Assembly: GCA_036266075.1 (NCBI GenBank)
Contig: DATANV010000014.1
Span: forward strand, 1 to 64,000
Direction of reading: 5' to 3'
Length of the DNA: 64,000 nucleotides
Origin: VRUE01 sp036266075
Lineage (GTDB): Bacteria > Actinomycetota > Thermoleophilia > Solirubrobacterales > 70-9
In this document: positions 56,311 through 64,000 of the stretch, one piece after another
Layout: every line of letters begins with the position of its first letter
Numbering within the stretch: position 1 is the stretch's first letter
Program-made: the position numbers and the translations under genes
Notes under the pieces: model-generated
The model's database searches: none
What the model saw: only the letters and a program-made list of their open reading frames with translations
What the model was told of the DNA's origin: nothing

Positions 56311-56874
56311 ATGAGGCCGATAGATGTGATCGAGGGCAAGGTGTCGGTTCTGGACCGGGCCGACGTGGATACCGACCAGATCATCCCCAAGCAGTTCCTC
56401 AAGCGGGTCGAGCGGACCGGCTTCGGCGAGTTCCTCTTCTACGACTGGCTGCGCTCCGGTGAGATCGAGCTGGAGCCGAACCCGATCCTCGTCGCCGGCC
56501 GCAACTTCGGTTGCGGCTCCTCGCGCGAGCACGCACCCTGGGCGCTGGAGGATTTCGGCTTCGAGGCGGTGGTCGCCCCGTCCTTCGCCGACATCTTCTA
56601 CGTCAACTGCACGAAGGTCGGCCTGCTGCCGGTGGTGCTCGACGAGGAGCACTGCCGCGCGGTCGCAGAGGCTGGCGAGGCGCGGATCGACGTCGACGAC
56701 CAGACCGTCACCTCGGCCGCTGGGGTCTTCGAGTTCGAGATCGAGCCCGACGTCAAACATCGGTTGCTGAACGGCCTCGACGACATCGGCATCACGCTGG
56801 AGAGCGCGGCGGCGATCGACGCCTTCGAGGCCACCGGCGCCGCGGCGCGGGGACCGGCGACGACGGGCCTGTGA
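56311..56874 (+). CDS. leuD: 3-Isopropylmalate dehydratase small subunit
   Basis: A 187-residue partner of LeuC. It has the swivelling-domain hallmarks 'LDRADVDTDQIIPKQFLKRVERTGFGEFLFYDW', 'GRNFGCGSSREHAPWALEDFGF' and 'FADIFYVNCTKVGLLPVVL'. The start follows the leuC stop by two bases. The stop overlaps the methyltransferase GTG (GTGA), so the three genes are coupled. Confidence 0.95.
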   Translation: MRPIDVIEGKVSVLDRADVDTDQIIPKQFLKRVERTGFGEFLFYDWLRSGEIELEPNPILVAGRNFGCGSSREHAPWALEDFGFEAVVAPSFADIFYVNCTKVGLLPVVLDEEHCRAVAEAGEARIDVDDQTVTSAAGVFEFEIEPDVKHRLLNGLDDIGITLESAAAIDAFEATGAAARGPATTGL

Positions 56875-57695
56875 GCGCCTCCGAGATACCGGCTGGAGCG
56901 ATGAACAGCGGCCCGCGAGAGTGGGATGCCGAGACCTATGACGCTATCTCCGACCCACAGTTCAGTTGGGGATTGGAGGTTCTGGAGCGACTCGAGCTGC
57001 AGGGCGACGAGACAGTGCTCGACGCCGGGTGCGGCTCCGGCAAAGTCACTGCCGAGCTGGCCAAGCGCTTGCCGCGGGGGCGGATCGTCGCGGTCGACGC
57101 CTCGCAGGCGATGATCGCCAAAGCGCGTGAGCGGCTGGGGGAGGGGGCGAGCTACGTCGTCGCCGACCTCTCGGAGCTGCAGGTCGACGAGCCGGTGGAC
57201 TTGATCTTCTCGACCGCGACCTTCCATTGGGTCCTCGACCACGAGCGACTCTTCGCCCGTCTGGCAAAGGCGCTGCGCCCGGGCGGCAGTCTGGTCGCCC
57301 AGTGCGGCGGCCAGGGCAACGTCGCGGGCCACGCGCTGGCGATCGCCACGGTGGCCACGCAATCCGAGTTCTCGCCCTACTTCGAAGGGATGACCCTGAT
57401 GTGGAACTTCGCCTCGCCGGAGGAAACCGAAGTGAGGCTCGCCGCGGCCGGCTTTGCCGAGCCGCGCTGCTGGCTCGAACCGAAGCCGGTGACCCCCGAG
57501 CGCCCACTCGAGTTCACCTCGACCGTGACCCTGGGCCCCCACCTCGCGCGCCTGCCGGAGGACCTGCGCCGCCCCTTCGCCGAACGGGTCCTCGACCTCT
57601 GCCCTAGACCTCTGACCCTCGACTACGTCCGCCTCAACATCGAAGCCAAAACCCCGCTCTCGGAGGAGGGTGCCGGTCGCCACCGACACGTTTAG
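56871..57695 (+). CDS. SAM-dependent methyltransferase, Tam-like
   Basis: About 274 residues of class I methyltransferase: 'TVLDAGCGSGKVTAELAKRLPRGRIVAVDASQAMI' (SAM site), 'VDLIFSTATFHWVLDHERLFARLAKALRPGGSLVAQCGGQGN'. The layout resembles trans-aconitate methyltransferase, with an N-terminal 'REWDAETYDAISDPQFSWG'. Its place between leuD and leuB suggests a substrate from this pathway; yeast Tmt1 methylates both trans-aconitate and 3-isopropylmalate. GTG 56871 overlaps leuD; ATG 56901, with GGAG before it, is an alternative start. Confidence 0.85.
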   Translation: MSASEIPAGAMNSGPREWDAETYDAISDPQFSWGLEVLERLELQGDETVLDAGCGSGKVTAELAKRLPRGRIVAVDASQAMIAKARERLGEGASYVVADLSELQVDEPVDLIFSTATFHWVLDHERLFARLAKALRPGGSLVAQCGGQGNVAGHALAIATVATQSEFSPYFEGMTLMWNFASPEETEVRLAAAGFAEPRCWLEPKPVTPERPLEFTSTVTLGPHLARLPEDLRRPFAERVLDLCPRPLTLDYVRLNIEAKTPLSEEGAGRHRHV

Positions 57696-57698
57696 AGT
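57693..57698 (+). promoter_or_regulatory. -10 box of leuB
   Basis: TAGAGT overlaps the methyltransferase stop and ends 9 bases before the leuB ATG at 57708. Confidence 0.4.
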
Positions 57699-57707
57699 CC
57701 GTCCGCG

Positions 57708-58781
57708 ATGAGCGCTCCACGCGTAGTCCTGCTGCCCGGCGATGGGATCGGGCCCGAGATCGTCGGCGTTACCCGGCGCCTGCTGGAGGCGCTCGGCGAG
57801 TTCGAGTTCGACGAGCGGCTGATGGGCGGCTGCTCGATCGACGCCCACGGCGTCGCCCTCACCGCTGAGGTGCTCGACGCCTGCCGAGCCGCCGACGCGG
57901 TCCTGCTGGGCGCCGTCGGTGGACCGCAATGGGACACGACCGACCCCGACGCGCCGCGCCCGGAGCAGGGGCTGCTCGGATTGCGCAAGGGGATGGGCCT
58001 CTACGCCAACCTGCGCCCGGTCCGGCCCAGCCCGGCGCTGGTCGGCTCCAGCCCGCTGCGAGAGGAGCGGATCGCCGGCACCGACCTGCTGGTCGTGCGC
58101 GAGCTGACCGGCGGCATCTACTTTGGAGACAGCGGTCGCAATGGCGATGCCGCCCACGACACCTGCGAGTACTCGGTCGCCGAGGTCGAGCGCATCGCCC
58201 GCACCGGCTTCGAAGCGGCGCAGCGGCGCGCCGCCGGCAGCGGCAGAGACCCGCGAGTCACCTCGGTCGACAAGGCCAACGTGCTCGAGACTTCACGACT
58301 CTGGCGCGAAGTGGTCGGCCGTGTCGCCCCCGAGTACCCCGACGTCGGGCTCGACCACCTGCTGGTCGACAACGCCGCGATGCAGCTCGTCTCGCGGCCG
58401 GCCGACTTCGACGTGATCCTCACCGAGAACCTCTTCGGCGACATCCTTAGTGACGAGTCGGCGATGCTCACCGGCTCGCTCGGGATGCTGCCCTCGGCCA
58501 GCCTCGGCGCCGAGGGAGAGCCCGGCCTGTTCGAGCCGGTGCACGGCTCGGCCCCGGACATCGTCGGCCAGGGGATCGCCAACCCGCTCGCGACCTTCCT
58601 CAGCGCCGCGATGATGCTGCACCACGGGCTCGACCGCCCCGAGGACGCCGCCCGCATCGAGGACGCCGTGGACGCCGTGCTGGAGAATGGTCTCCGCACC
58701 CCGGATCTCGCCGCAGCGGGCGAGGCAACCGTCGGTACGGACGAGATCACCGCAGCAGTCCTGGCCGAGCTTTCGTCCTAG
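57708..58781 (+). CDS. leuB: 3-Isopropylmalate dehydrogenase
   Basis: A 357-residue NAD-dependent beta-hydroxyacid oxidative decarboxylase. It has 'VVLLPGDGIGPEIVGVTRRLLEAL', 'LLGAVGGPQWD', 'LRKGMGLYANLRPVR', catalytic 'RELTGGIYFGD', 'VDKANVLETSRLWREVV', metal Asp residues in 'ENLFGDILSDESAMLTGSLGMLPSASLG' and 'FEPVHGSAPDIVGQGIANPLAT'. It follows the methyltransferase by 12 bases and has its own -10 box. It completes the leucine-specific steps. Confidence 0.96.
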   Translation: MSAPRVVLLPGDGIGPEIVGVTRRLLEALGEFEFDERLMGGCSIDAHGVALTAEVLDACRAADAVLLGAVGGPQWDTTDPDAPRPEQGLLGLRKGMGLYANLRPVRPSPALVGSSPLREERIAGTDLLVVRELTGGIYFGDSGRNGDAAHDTCEYSVAEVERIARTGFEAAQRRAAGSGRDPRVTSVDKANVLETSRLWREVVGRVAPEYPDVGLDHLLVDNAAMQLVSRPADFDVILTENLFGDILSDESAMLTGSLGMLPSASLGAEGEPGLFEPVHGSAPDIVGQGIANPLATFLSAAMMLHHGLDRPEDAARIEDAVDAVLENGLRTPDLAAAGEATVGTDEITAAVLAELSS

Positions 58782-58800
58782 CGCCAATCCCGGTAGGGGT

Positions 58801-58878
58801 GGAACGTCTTGTACTTTTTCGCCCGATTGTGCCGGCGAGAGACGCCCCGCGTCCGGCGAAAAAGTTAAGTGGAACCCC
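58801..58878. repeat. Palindromic intergenic repeat, family 2 copy 2
   Basis: ACTTTTTCGCC (58813-58823) and GGCGAAAAAGT (58855-58865) flank a 31-base loop, with conserved CGTCTTGT and TTAAG flanks. It is the reverse-oriented counterpart of 22071-22147; flank-plus-arm ends match at 22 of 23 and 22 of 24 positions. It fills most of the leuB-ilvE gap (133 bases). Confidence 0.75.
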
Positions 58879-58902
58879 TTACCCGGATTGACGCTTCGGG
58901 CA

Positions 58903-58908
58903 TACTTT
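58903..58908 (+). promoter_or_regulatory. -10 box of ilvE
   Basis: TACTTT ends 6 bases before the ilvE ATG at 58915, downstream of the family 2 repeat. The transcript would be leaderless. Confidence 0.5.
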
Positions 58909-58914
58909 CCCGGG

Positions 58915-59856
58915 ATGGAGACCGCGGAGTTGATCTGGCAGAACGGCGAGTTCGTCCCCTGGGAGGACGCCAAGACCCACGTGCTCAGCCACGGGCTGCA
59001 CTACGGCACCGGCGTCTTCGAGGGGGTCCGCTGCTATGAGACCGAGCGCGGGCCGGCGATCTTCCGCCACGCCGACCACCTCGACCGGCTCGCCAAATCG
59101 GCCGAGCTCTACTACTTGGAGTTGCCCTACTCGACCGAGGAGATCGCCGAGGCGACCCGCGAGCTGGTGCGCCGCAACGAACTCACCTCCTGCTACATCC
59201 GCCCGCTCGCCTACCGCGGTTATGGCAGCCTCGGCCTTTACGCCACTGACGCACCGGTCGATGTGATCGTCGCCGCCTTTCCCTGGGGGGTCTACCTCGG
59301 CGAGGAGGGCGCGCGGAACGGCATCCGCGCCGCCGTCTCCTCCTGGCGGGCGATCTCCGGCGACAGCCTGATCCCGCACGCCAAGGCCTCGGGCCAGTAC
59401 CTCAACTCGATCCTCGCCAAGACCGAGGCGCAGAAGGCCGGCTACGAAGAGGCGATTCTGCTCGACCAGCACGGCCACGTCTCCGAGGGCTCCGGCGAGA
59501 ACGTCTTCGTCATCCGCGACGGCGTGCTGGTCACGCCGGGCCACGCCAACGCGATCCTCGATGGAATCACGCGCGCCTCGGTGGTGCAGATCGCCGGCGA
59601 CCTCGGCTACCAGGTCGAAGAGCGCAACATCGCCCGCGCCGAGCTCTACCTCGCCGATGAGGTCTTCCTCACCGGAACCGCCGCCGAGCTGGTGCCGGTC
59701 CGCGAAATCGACGACCACCCGATCGGCGAGCCAGGCGAGGTCACGCGGGTCATCCAAAAGAAGCTCGACGACGCCCTGCACGGGCGCGCTGAGGAGTACC
59801 TCGAGTGGCTTGACTTCGTCGAGGTCGCGACCGGGCGAATTACCCCTGCCGCCTAG
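58915..59856 (+). CDS. ilvE: Branched-chain amino acid aminotransferase
   Basis: A 313-residue fold-type IV PLP aminotransferase for the last step of Leu, Ile and Val synthesis. 'LIWQNGEFVPWEDAKTHVLSHGLHYGTGVFEGVRCY', 'CYIRPLAYRGYGSLG', the PLP lysine in 'IPHAKASGQYLNSILAK', 'DQHGHVSEGSGENVFVI' and 'TPGHANAILDGITRASV' are all family-typical. It is the first gene after the leuB promoter region and palindromic repeat. Confidence 0.95.
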   Translation: METAELIWQNGEFVPWEDAKTHVLSHGLHYGTGVFEGVRCYETERGPAIFRHADHLDRLAKSAELYYLELPYSTEEIAEATRELVRRNELTSCYIRPLAYRGYGSLGLYATDAPVDVIVAAFPWGVYLGEEGARNGIRAAVSSWRAISGDSLIPHAKASGQYLNSILAKTEAQKAGYEEAILLDQHGHVSEGSGENVFVIRDGVLVTPGHANAILDGITRASVVQIAGDLGYQVEERNIARAELYLADEVFLTGTAAELVPVREIDDHPIGEPGEVTRVIQKKLDDALHGRAEEYLEWLDFVEVATGRITPAA

Positions 59857-59928
59857 CGGCTGGCGCTGCGCTGCGCGCGAACGGGCCATCGGCCCTCCCC
59901 GGATCGTCCTCGTAACGAAAGGCAGCAG

Positions 59929-61506
59929 ATGGAACAGGTGAAGCTCTACGACACGACCTTGCGCGACGGCATGGGCACGCCCGGCATGTCGCTCTCGGTC
60001 GGCGAGAAGCTGAAGGTGGTGCGGGCGCTCGACGAGCTCGGCGTGCAGTTCATCGAGGCGGGCTTCCCCAGCTCCAACCCCAAGGAAGCCGAGCTGTTCG
60101 AGCTGCTCGCGGGCGAGCAGCTGAAGACGGCGACCATTTGCGCCTTCGGCATGACCCGCCGCCGCGGCATCGCCGCCGAGGACGACGAGGCGCTGGCCGC
60201 GGTGACCGGCTGCTTCGCGCCGGTCGCCTGCCTGGTCGGCAAGAGCTGGCGGCTGCACCTGGAGAAGGTGACCAAGGTCTCCGATGAGGAAAACCTGGCG
60301 ATGATCGCCGAGTCGATCGCGCTCTGCCGCGAGCGCGGCAAGCGGACGGTGTTCGACGCCGAGCACTTCTTCGACGGCTATCGCGACGACCCGGCCTACG
60401 CGCTGGCGTGCGTCCGCGCCGCCGTCGAAGCGGGCGCCGAGAACGTCACCCTCTGCGACACCAACGGCGGCAGCCTGCCCGGCTTCGTCGGCAAGACGGT
60501 GGTGGCAGTCGTCGCCGCGCTCGGCGGCAGCGTCGAGATCGGCATTCACACCCACAACGACGCCGAGTGCGCCGTGGCCAACTCACTGGCCGCCGTCGAA
60601 GCCGGCGCCCGCCTCGTGCAGGGGACGGTCAATGGCTACGGCGAGCGCTGCGGCAACGCTAACCTGGCCTCGATCCTGCCGGCGCTGCAGCTGAAGATGG
60701 GCTTCGACGTGGTTCCCGCCGAGCGCCTCGCGACCCTCGCTCAGACCAGCCACTACCTGGACGAGATCTGCAACATGGCACCAGAGGCCGGCCGGCCCTA
60801 CGTCGGCCGCAACGCCTTCGCCCACAAGGCGGGGATGCACGCGGCGGGGGTCGAGGCCGACGCCAGCACCTTCGAGCACCTCGACCCGGCCGCGGTCGGC
60901 AACCAGCGCGACATCCTCGCCTCCGAGCTGTCCGGCAAGGCGACTATCCGCAGCCAGGCCGCACGGGCTGGCCTGCAGCTCGACGACTCGACCGCGGCCC
61001 GCGCCGTGGAAACACTGAAGCAGCGCGAGCACCGCGGCTACCACTACGAGGCCGCCCCGGCTTCCTTCGAGCTGCTGCTGCGACGTGAGTCCGGCGGCTA
61101 TCAGCCGCTCTTCACGCTGGAGAGCTTCCGGGTGCTGGTCGAGAAGCGCGCCGACGGAGAGGTCGAGACCGAGGCGACGATCAAGGTCAGAGTCGACGGC
61201 AAACGCTACGTCCGCGTCGCCGAGGGCAACGGCCCGGTGAACGCCCTCGACAGCGCCCTGCGCGCCGCGATCGCCGACCGCTACCCGCACCTCGCCGACA
61301 TCGAGCTGACCAACTACAAGGTGCGGATCCTCGACGAGAGTCACGGCACCGGCGCCGTCACCCGGGTGCTGCTCGACTCCTCCGACGGCGAGCGGGAGTG
61401 GGGGACGATCGGCGTCTCGGAGAACATCATCGAGGCCTCTTGGGAGGCGCTCGTCGACTCGCTGGAGTACGCCTTCCAACCGCGGGACGCGACGCCCGGC
61501 GGATAG
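59929..61506 (+). CDS. cimA: Citramalate synthase
   Basis: A 525-residue DRE-TIM metallolyase that condenses pyruvate with acetyl-CoA, opening the threonine-independent route to isoleucine. The start reads 'VKLYDTTLRDGMGTPGMSLSVGEKLKVVRALDELGV', 'FDAEHFFDGYRDDPAYAL' and 'LCDTNGGSLPG' distinguish CimA from LeuA, 'GIHTHNDAECAVANSLAAVEAGA' carries metal His residues, and 'NAFAHKAGMH' follows. The C-terminal regulatory domain is present. AAAGG lies 8 bases before the ATG. The 72-base gap upstream has a GGGCC/GGCCC hairpin. Confidence 0.92.
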   Translation: MEQVKLYDTTLRDGMGTPGMSLSVGEKLKVVRALDELGVQFIEAGFPSSNPKEAELFELLAGEQLKTATICAFGMTRRRGIAAEDDEALAAVTGCFAPVACLVGKSWRLHLEKVTKVSDEENLAMIAESIALCRERGKRTVFDAEHFFDGYRDDPAYALACVRAAVEAGAENVTLCDTNGGSLPGFVGKTVVAVVAALGGSVEIGIHTHNDAECAVANSLAAVEAGARLVQGTVNGYGERCGNANLASILPALQLKMGFDVVPAERLATLAQTSHYLDEICNMAPEAGRPYVGRNAFAHKAGMHAAGVEADASTFEHLDPAAVGNQRDILASELSGKATIRSQAARAGLQLDDSTAARAVETLKQREHRGYHYEAAPASFELLLRRESGGYQPLFTLESFRVLVEKRADGEVETEATIKVRVDGKRYVRVAEGNGPVNALDSALRAAIADRYPHLADIELTNYKVRILDESHGTGAVTRVLLDSSDGEREWGTIGVSENIIEASWEALVDSLEYAFQPRDATPGG

Positions 61507-61515
61507 GGTCCGCCG

Positions 61516-62634
61516 ATGACCGCCGCCGACCCGATTCCGCTGGCGCGGCCGGAGATCGGCGAGCGCGAGGAGGAGCTGGTCCTCGAGGTGCTGCGCTCCG
61601 GCCGTCTCTCGCTCGGCCCGATAGGGGAGCGCTTCGAGCGCGAGTTCGCCGCCTGGCTCGGAGTCGAGGACGCGGTCGCCGTCTCCAGCGGCACGACGGC
61701 GCTGCACCTTGGCGTGCGGGCACTCGGCTGGGGTGCGGGCGACGAGGTGCTGACCAGCCCGTTCAGTTTCGTTGCCTCCGGCAACTGCCTGCTCTACGAG
61801 GGCGCCCAGCCGGTCTTCTGCGACGTCGACCCCGAGACGCTCGACCTCGACCCCGCGGCGGTCGAGGCGGCGCTGGGCGAGCGCAGCGCCGGCCTCCTGC
61901 CGGTGCACATCTTCGGTTTCCCGGCGGCAATGCCCGAACTGGAGGCGATCGCCGCGCGGCATGGCCTCGGGGTCCTCGAGGACGCCTGCGAGGCGCTCGG
62001 CGCCGTCGATCGCGAGGGCCGCGCGGTCGGCAGCCGCGGCAACCTCGCGACCTTCGCCTTCTACGCGAACAAGCAGCTGACGACGGGTGAGGGGGGGATG
62101 ATCGTGCCGCCCAACGCCGAGACGGCCGCCCGCCTGCGGGCCGAGCGCAACCAGGGCCGCGGCGCCGACATGGGCTGGCTCGAGCACGGCGGGCTCGGCT
62201 TCAACTACCGCCTCTCGGACGTCGCCGCTGCGCTCGGCGTCGCCCAGCTCGAGAAGCTTGGCACGATGCTCGAACGGCGAGCCAAGCTGGCCACGCTCTA
62301 CGAGAAGTACCTCACCGACGTCAACGGCGTGGCAGCACCGGTCGCCGTGCGCGGCACCGAGCGCCGCAGCTGGTTCGTCTACCCGGTGCGCCTCGACGAG
62401 GGACTCGACCGCGACGCGGCGATCGGTCGTCTGGCGGAGCGCGGAATCACCAGCAAGGCCTACCTGCCCTGTATCCACCTCTTCCCGCAGTTCCGTGAGC
62501 TGGGCTGGCGCGAGGGGCAGTTCCCCGTCGCCGAAGCCGCCTCGGCCAGCTCACTGGCGCTGCCCTTCTTCCCGGCGATGACCGAGTTGCAGGTCGGCAG
62601 GGTGTGCGAGGCTCTCGCCGAATCGCTCCACTGA
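61516..62634 (+). CDS. DegT/DnrJ/EryC1-family PLP aminotransferase
   Basis: A 372-residue sugar-aminotransferase-type protein: 'IPLARPEIGEREEELVLEVLRSGRLSLGP', 'VSSGTTALHLGVRALG', 'DEVLTSPFSFVASGNCLLYEGAQPVFCDVD', the PLP lysine in 'FYANKQLTTGEGGMI' and 'NYRLSDVAAALGVAQL'. Members aminate nucleotide-linked keto sugars for glycans or antibiotics. No other nucleotide-sugar gene is adjacent, so the substrate is open. It follows cimA by 9 bases and overlaps argH by one (TGATG), so it is part of the amino acid operon. Confidence 0.9.
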   Translation: MTAADPIPLARPEIGEREEELVLEVLRSGRLSLGPIGERFEREFAAWLGVEDAVAVSSGTTALHLGVRALGWGAGDEVLTSPFSFVASGNCLLYEGAQPVFCDVDPETLDLDPAAVEAALGERSAGLLPVHIFGFPAAMPELEAIAARHGLGVLEDACEALGAVDREGRAVGSRGNLATFAFYANKQLTTGEGGMIVPPNAETAARLRAERNQGRGADMGWLEHGGLGFNYRLSDVAAALGVAQLEKLGTMLERRAKLATLYEKYLTDVNGVAAPVAVRGTERRSWFVYPVRLDEGLDRDAAIGRLAERGITSKAYLPCIHLFPQFRELGWREGQFPVAEAASASSLALPFFPAMTELQVGRVCEALAESLH

Positions 62635-64000
62635 TGTCACGTTTTCGCAAAGACCCGGACCCGCGCTTCTGGCGCATCAACCGCTCGCTGGAGTTCGACT
62701 GGGCGCTGGCGCCCTACGACCTCGACCAGTCGCAGGCGCACGCGCGGGCACTGCGCGAGATCGGCGTCCTCGGCACAGACGAGCTGGAGAAGATCTGCGA
62801 CGGTCTTGACCGCGTGCGCGAGCGGATCGGCGCGCACGGCTTCGAATTCGCGGCGGCCGACGAGGACATCCATATGGCGATCGAGCGCCTGCTCGGCGAA
62901 GAGATCGGGCCGCTGGCCGGTAAGCTGCACACCGGCCGATCGCGCAACGATCAGGTCGCCACCGACGTGGCGATGGCAGTGCAGGTGCACTCGCTGCAGG
63001 CGATCGACCTTGCCGGCCGGGCGATGGAGCGGCTGCTCGATCTGGCTGAGCGTCACCGCGATTGGCCGATGCCCGGCTACACCCATCTGCAACGCGCCCA
63101 GCCCGTCTACCTCGGCCACCACCTTCTCGCTTACTTCTGGATGCTTGCCCGCGACGTGCTGCGCTTCCAGTTCGCGCTCGACAGCGCCAGCGTGATGCCG
63201 CTCGGCTCGGGCGCGCTGGCCGGCGTCAACTGGGAGATCGATCGCGGCGCCGTCGCCGACGACCTCGGCTTCGAGCACGTCAGCGCTAACTCGATCGACG
63301 GTGCGTCGAACCGCGACTTCGTCCTCGACTACCTCTCCGCGGCCTCGATCTGCGCGATGCACCTCTCGCGGCTCGGCTCGGAGATCGTCATCTGGTCGAG
63401 CAGCGAGTTCGGCTTCTGCGAGCTGGACGAGTCCTTCTCCTCGGGCTCCTCGATCATGCCGCAGAAGAAGAACCCCGACTCGGCCGAGCTGCTTCGCGCC
63501 AAGGGGCCGCGCGTCGCCGCCGATCTCCTCGCCCTGCTGGGAGCGATGCACGCGTTGCCGCTCACCTACAGCAAGGACATGCAGGAGGACAAGGAGCCGC
63601 TCTTCGATGCGATCGACACGGTCGAGTCGTGCCTCGACGCCGTCGAGGGGATGCTCGCCGGGATCGTCTTCCACCGCGAGCGTCTCGAGGCCGCCTCGGG
63701 CGACGAGATGCTCGCCGCCACCGAGATCGCCGACGGCCTCGTGCGCCGCGGCGTCCCGTTCCGCGAGGCGCACGGCATCGTTGGCGGCTTGGTCCGTGAC
63801 GCGGTTGAAGCGGGCAAGCCGCTTTCCGAGCTGAGCGTCGAGGAGTTGCAGCAGCGCTCCGAGCTGCTCGACGACTGGGTCTATGAGGTGCTGCGCCGCG
63901 AGAGCTGGCTCGAGTCGAAGCGAATCGAGGGCGGTACGGGCTCGGCTGTCCTGGGCGTGCAAATCGACCTGGCGAGGGAGACCCTCGCTGCGGTCAAAGC
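62634..64000 (+). CDS. argH: Argininosuccinate lyase, 3'-truncated
   Basis: The first ~455 codons; the stop lies beyond the window. It belongs to the fumarase/aspartase superfamily and releases arginine and fumarate from argininosuccinate. 'LAGKLHTGRSRNDQVATD', 'MPGYTHLQRAQPVYLGHHLLAYFWM', 'LGSGALAGVN' and the signature 'GSSIMPQKKNPD' with the catalytic-loop serine are present, and the C-terminal 'GGTGSAVLGVQID' is nearly complete. The first ~15 residues ('RFRKDPDPRFWRINRSLEFD') depart from the usual 'LWGGRF' opening. The ATG at 62634 overlaps the aminotransferase stop. Confidence 0.94.
   Translation, partial: MSRFRKDPDPRFWRINRSLEFDWALAPYDLDQSQAHARALREIGVLGTDELEKICDGLDRVRERIGAHGFEFAAADEDIHMAIERLLGEEIGPLAGKLHTGRSRNDQVATDVAMAVQVHSLQAIDLAGRAMERLLDLAERHRDWPMPGYTHLQRAQPVYLGHHLLAYFWMLARDVLRFQFALDSASVMPLGSGALAGVNWEIDRGAVADDLGFEHVSANSIDGASNRDFVLDYLSAASICAMHLSRLGSEIVIWSSSEFGFCELDESFSSGSSIMPQKKNPDSAELLRAKGPRVAADLLALLGAMHALPLTYSKDMQEDKEPLFDAIDTVESCLDAVEGMLAGIVFHRERLEAASGDEMLAATEIADGLVRRGVPFREAHGIVGGLVRDAVEAGKPLSELSVEELQQRSELLDDWVYEVLRRESWLESKRIEGGTGSAVLGVQIDLARETLAAVK

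Noticed and set aside
58888..58893. TTGACG as the -35 of ilvE
   Set aside because: It lies only 9 bases before the TACTTT box, far from the 16-18 needed.
59883..59895. GGGCC-atc-GGCCC hairpin as an ilvE terminator
   Set aside because: Five-base stem, no T run, and such short GC palindromes are expected by chance in DNA this GC-rich.
59881..59928. A possible branched-chain leader peptide upstream of cimA: codons Ile-Val-Leu-Val at 59903-59914
   Set aside because: The frame has no ATG, GTG or TTG after the ilvE end, and the frame runs past the cimA start. The run of regulatory codons is too short.
1..64000. tRNA, rRNA, CRISPR arrays, insertion sequences, prophage
   Set aside because: No cloverleaf with a recognisable T-loop, no regularly spaced repeats, no transposase, integrase or phage structural protein was seen on either strand.

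Overview
This window is a stretch of GC-rich bacterial chromosome, densely packed on both strands with housekeeping and biosynthetic genes. The gene set (RNase J behind dapA, GatCAB with a single GltX, mycobacterial-type SerC, a classical men pathway, AbiEi-DUF559 protein), the frequent GTG starts and the many start codons with a TAnnnT box 6-10 bases upstream point to a high-GC actinobacterium. A Thermoleophilia/Solirubrobacterales-like lineage is my best guess, by inference only. I see no rRNA, tRNA, CRISPR, prophage or insertion sequence.

Layout. 1-4.3 kb: end of dapA, rnj, then a convergent two-component system. 4.4-12 kb: dnaE, a Cys-rich small protein, an acyl-CoA dehydrogenase, and nfo/gltX, whose divergent start codons share one CATG. 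12-19.7 kb: an HDOD-LuxR protein facing a degenerate NarL-type regulator, an Rrf2-cysK-cysE operon, pcrA-folD and a membrane protein. 19.6-27 kb: GMC oxidoreductase plus membrane protein (minus strand), gatCAB, NDH-2 and a zinc-ribbon protein. 27-34 kb: an envelope/glycan region with a secreted sugar-dehydrogenase-like protein, a DUF2304-GT2 glycosyltransferase, two ArnT-like membrane glycosyltransferases and a UDP-sulfoquinovose synthase. 34-45 kb: ilvBN, menF, menD-C-A-B (minus), menE and ilvC. 45-51.5 kb: cupin, serC-serA, quinone oxidoreductase, RTX-like protein and an MFS exporter. 51.5-64 kb: leuA with a leader peptide, AbiEi-DUF559, XRE-cupin regulator, leuC-leuD-methyltransferase-leuB, ilvE, cimA, a DegT aminotransferase and the start of argH.

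Functionally the window covers most of branched-chain amino acid synthesis (ilvBN, ilvC, leuA, leuCD, leuB, ilvE, cimA; ilvD not seen), cysteine synthesis from serine, the first two steps of serine synthesis, menaquinone synthesis, and indirect Gln-/Asn-tRNA formation.

The most interesting signals are non-coding. A leuA leader peptide has five consecutive Leu codons that are perfectly complementary over 10 bases to the leuA Shine-Dalgarno. A 147-bp palindromic element is inserted in frame inside a glycosyltransferase gene. Three families of dispersed palindromic repeats each have two copies here. A 24-bp menB/menE intergenic region carries overlapping, symmetric -10 boxes.
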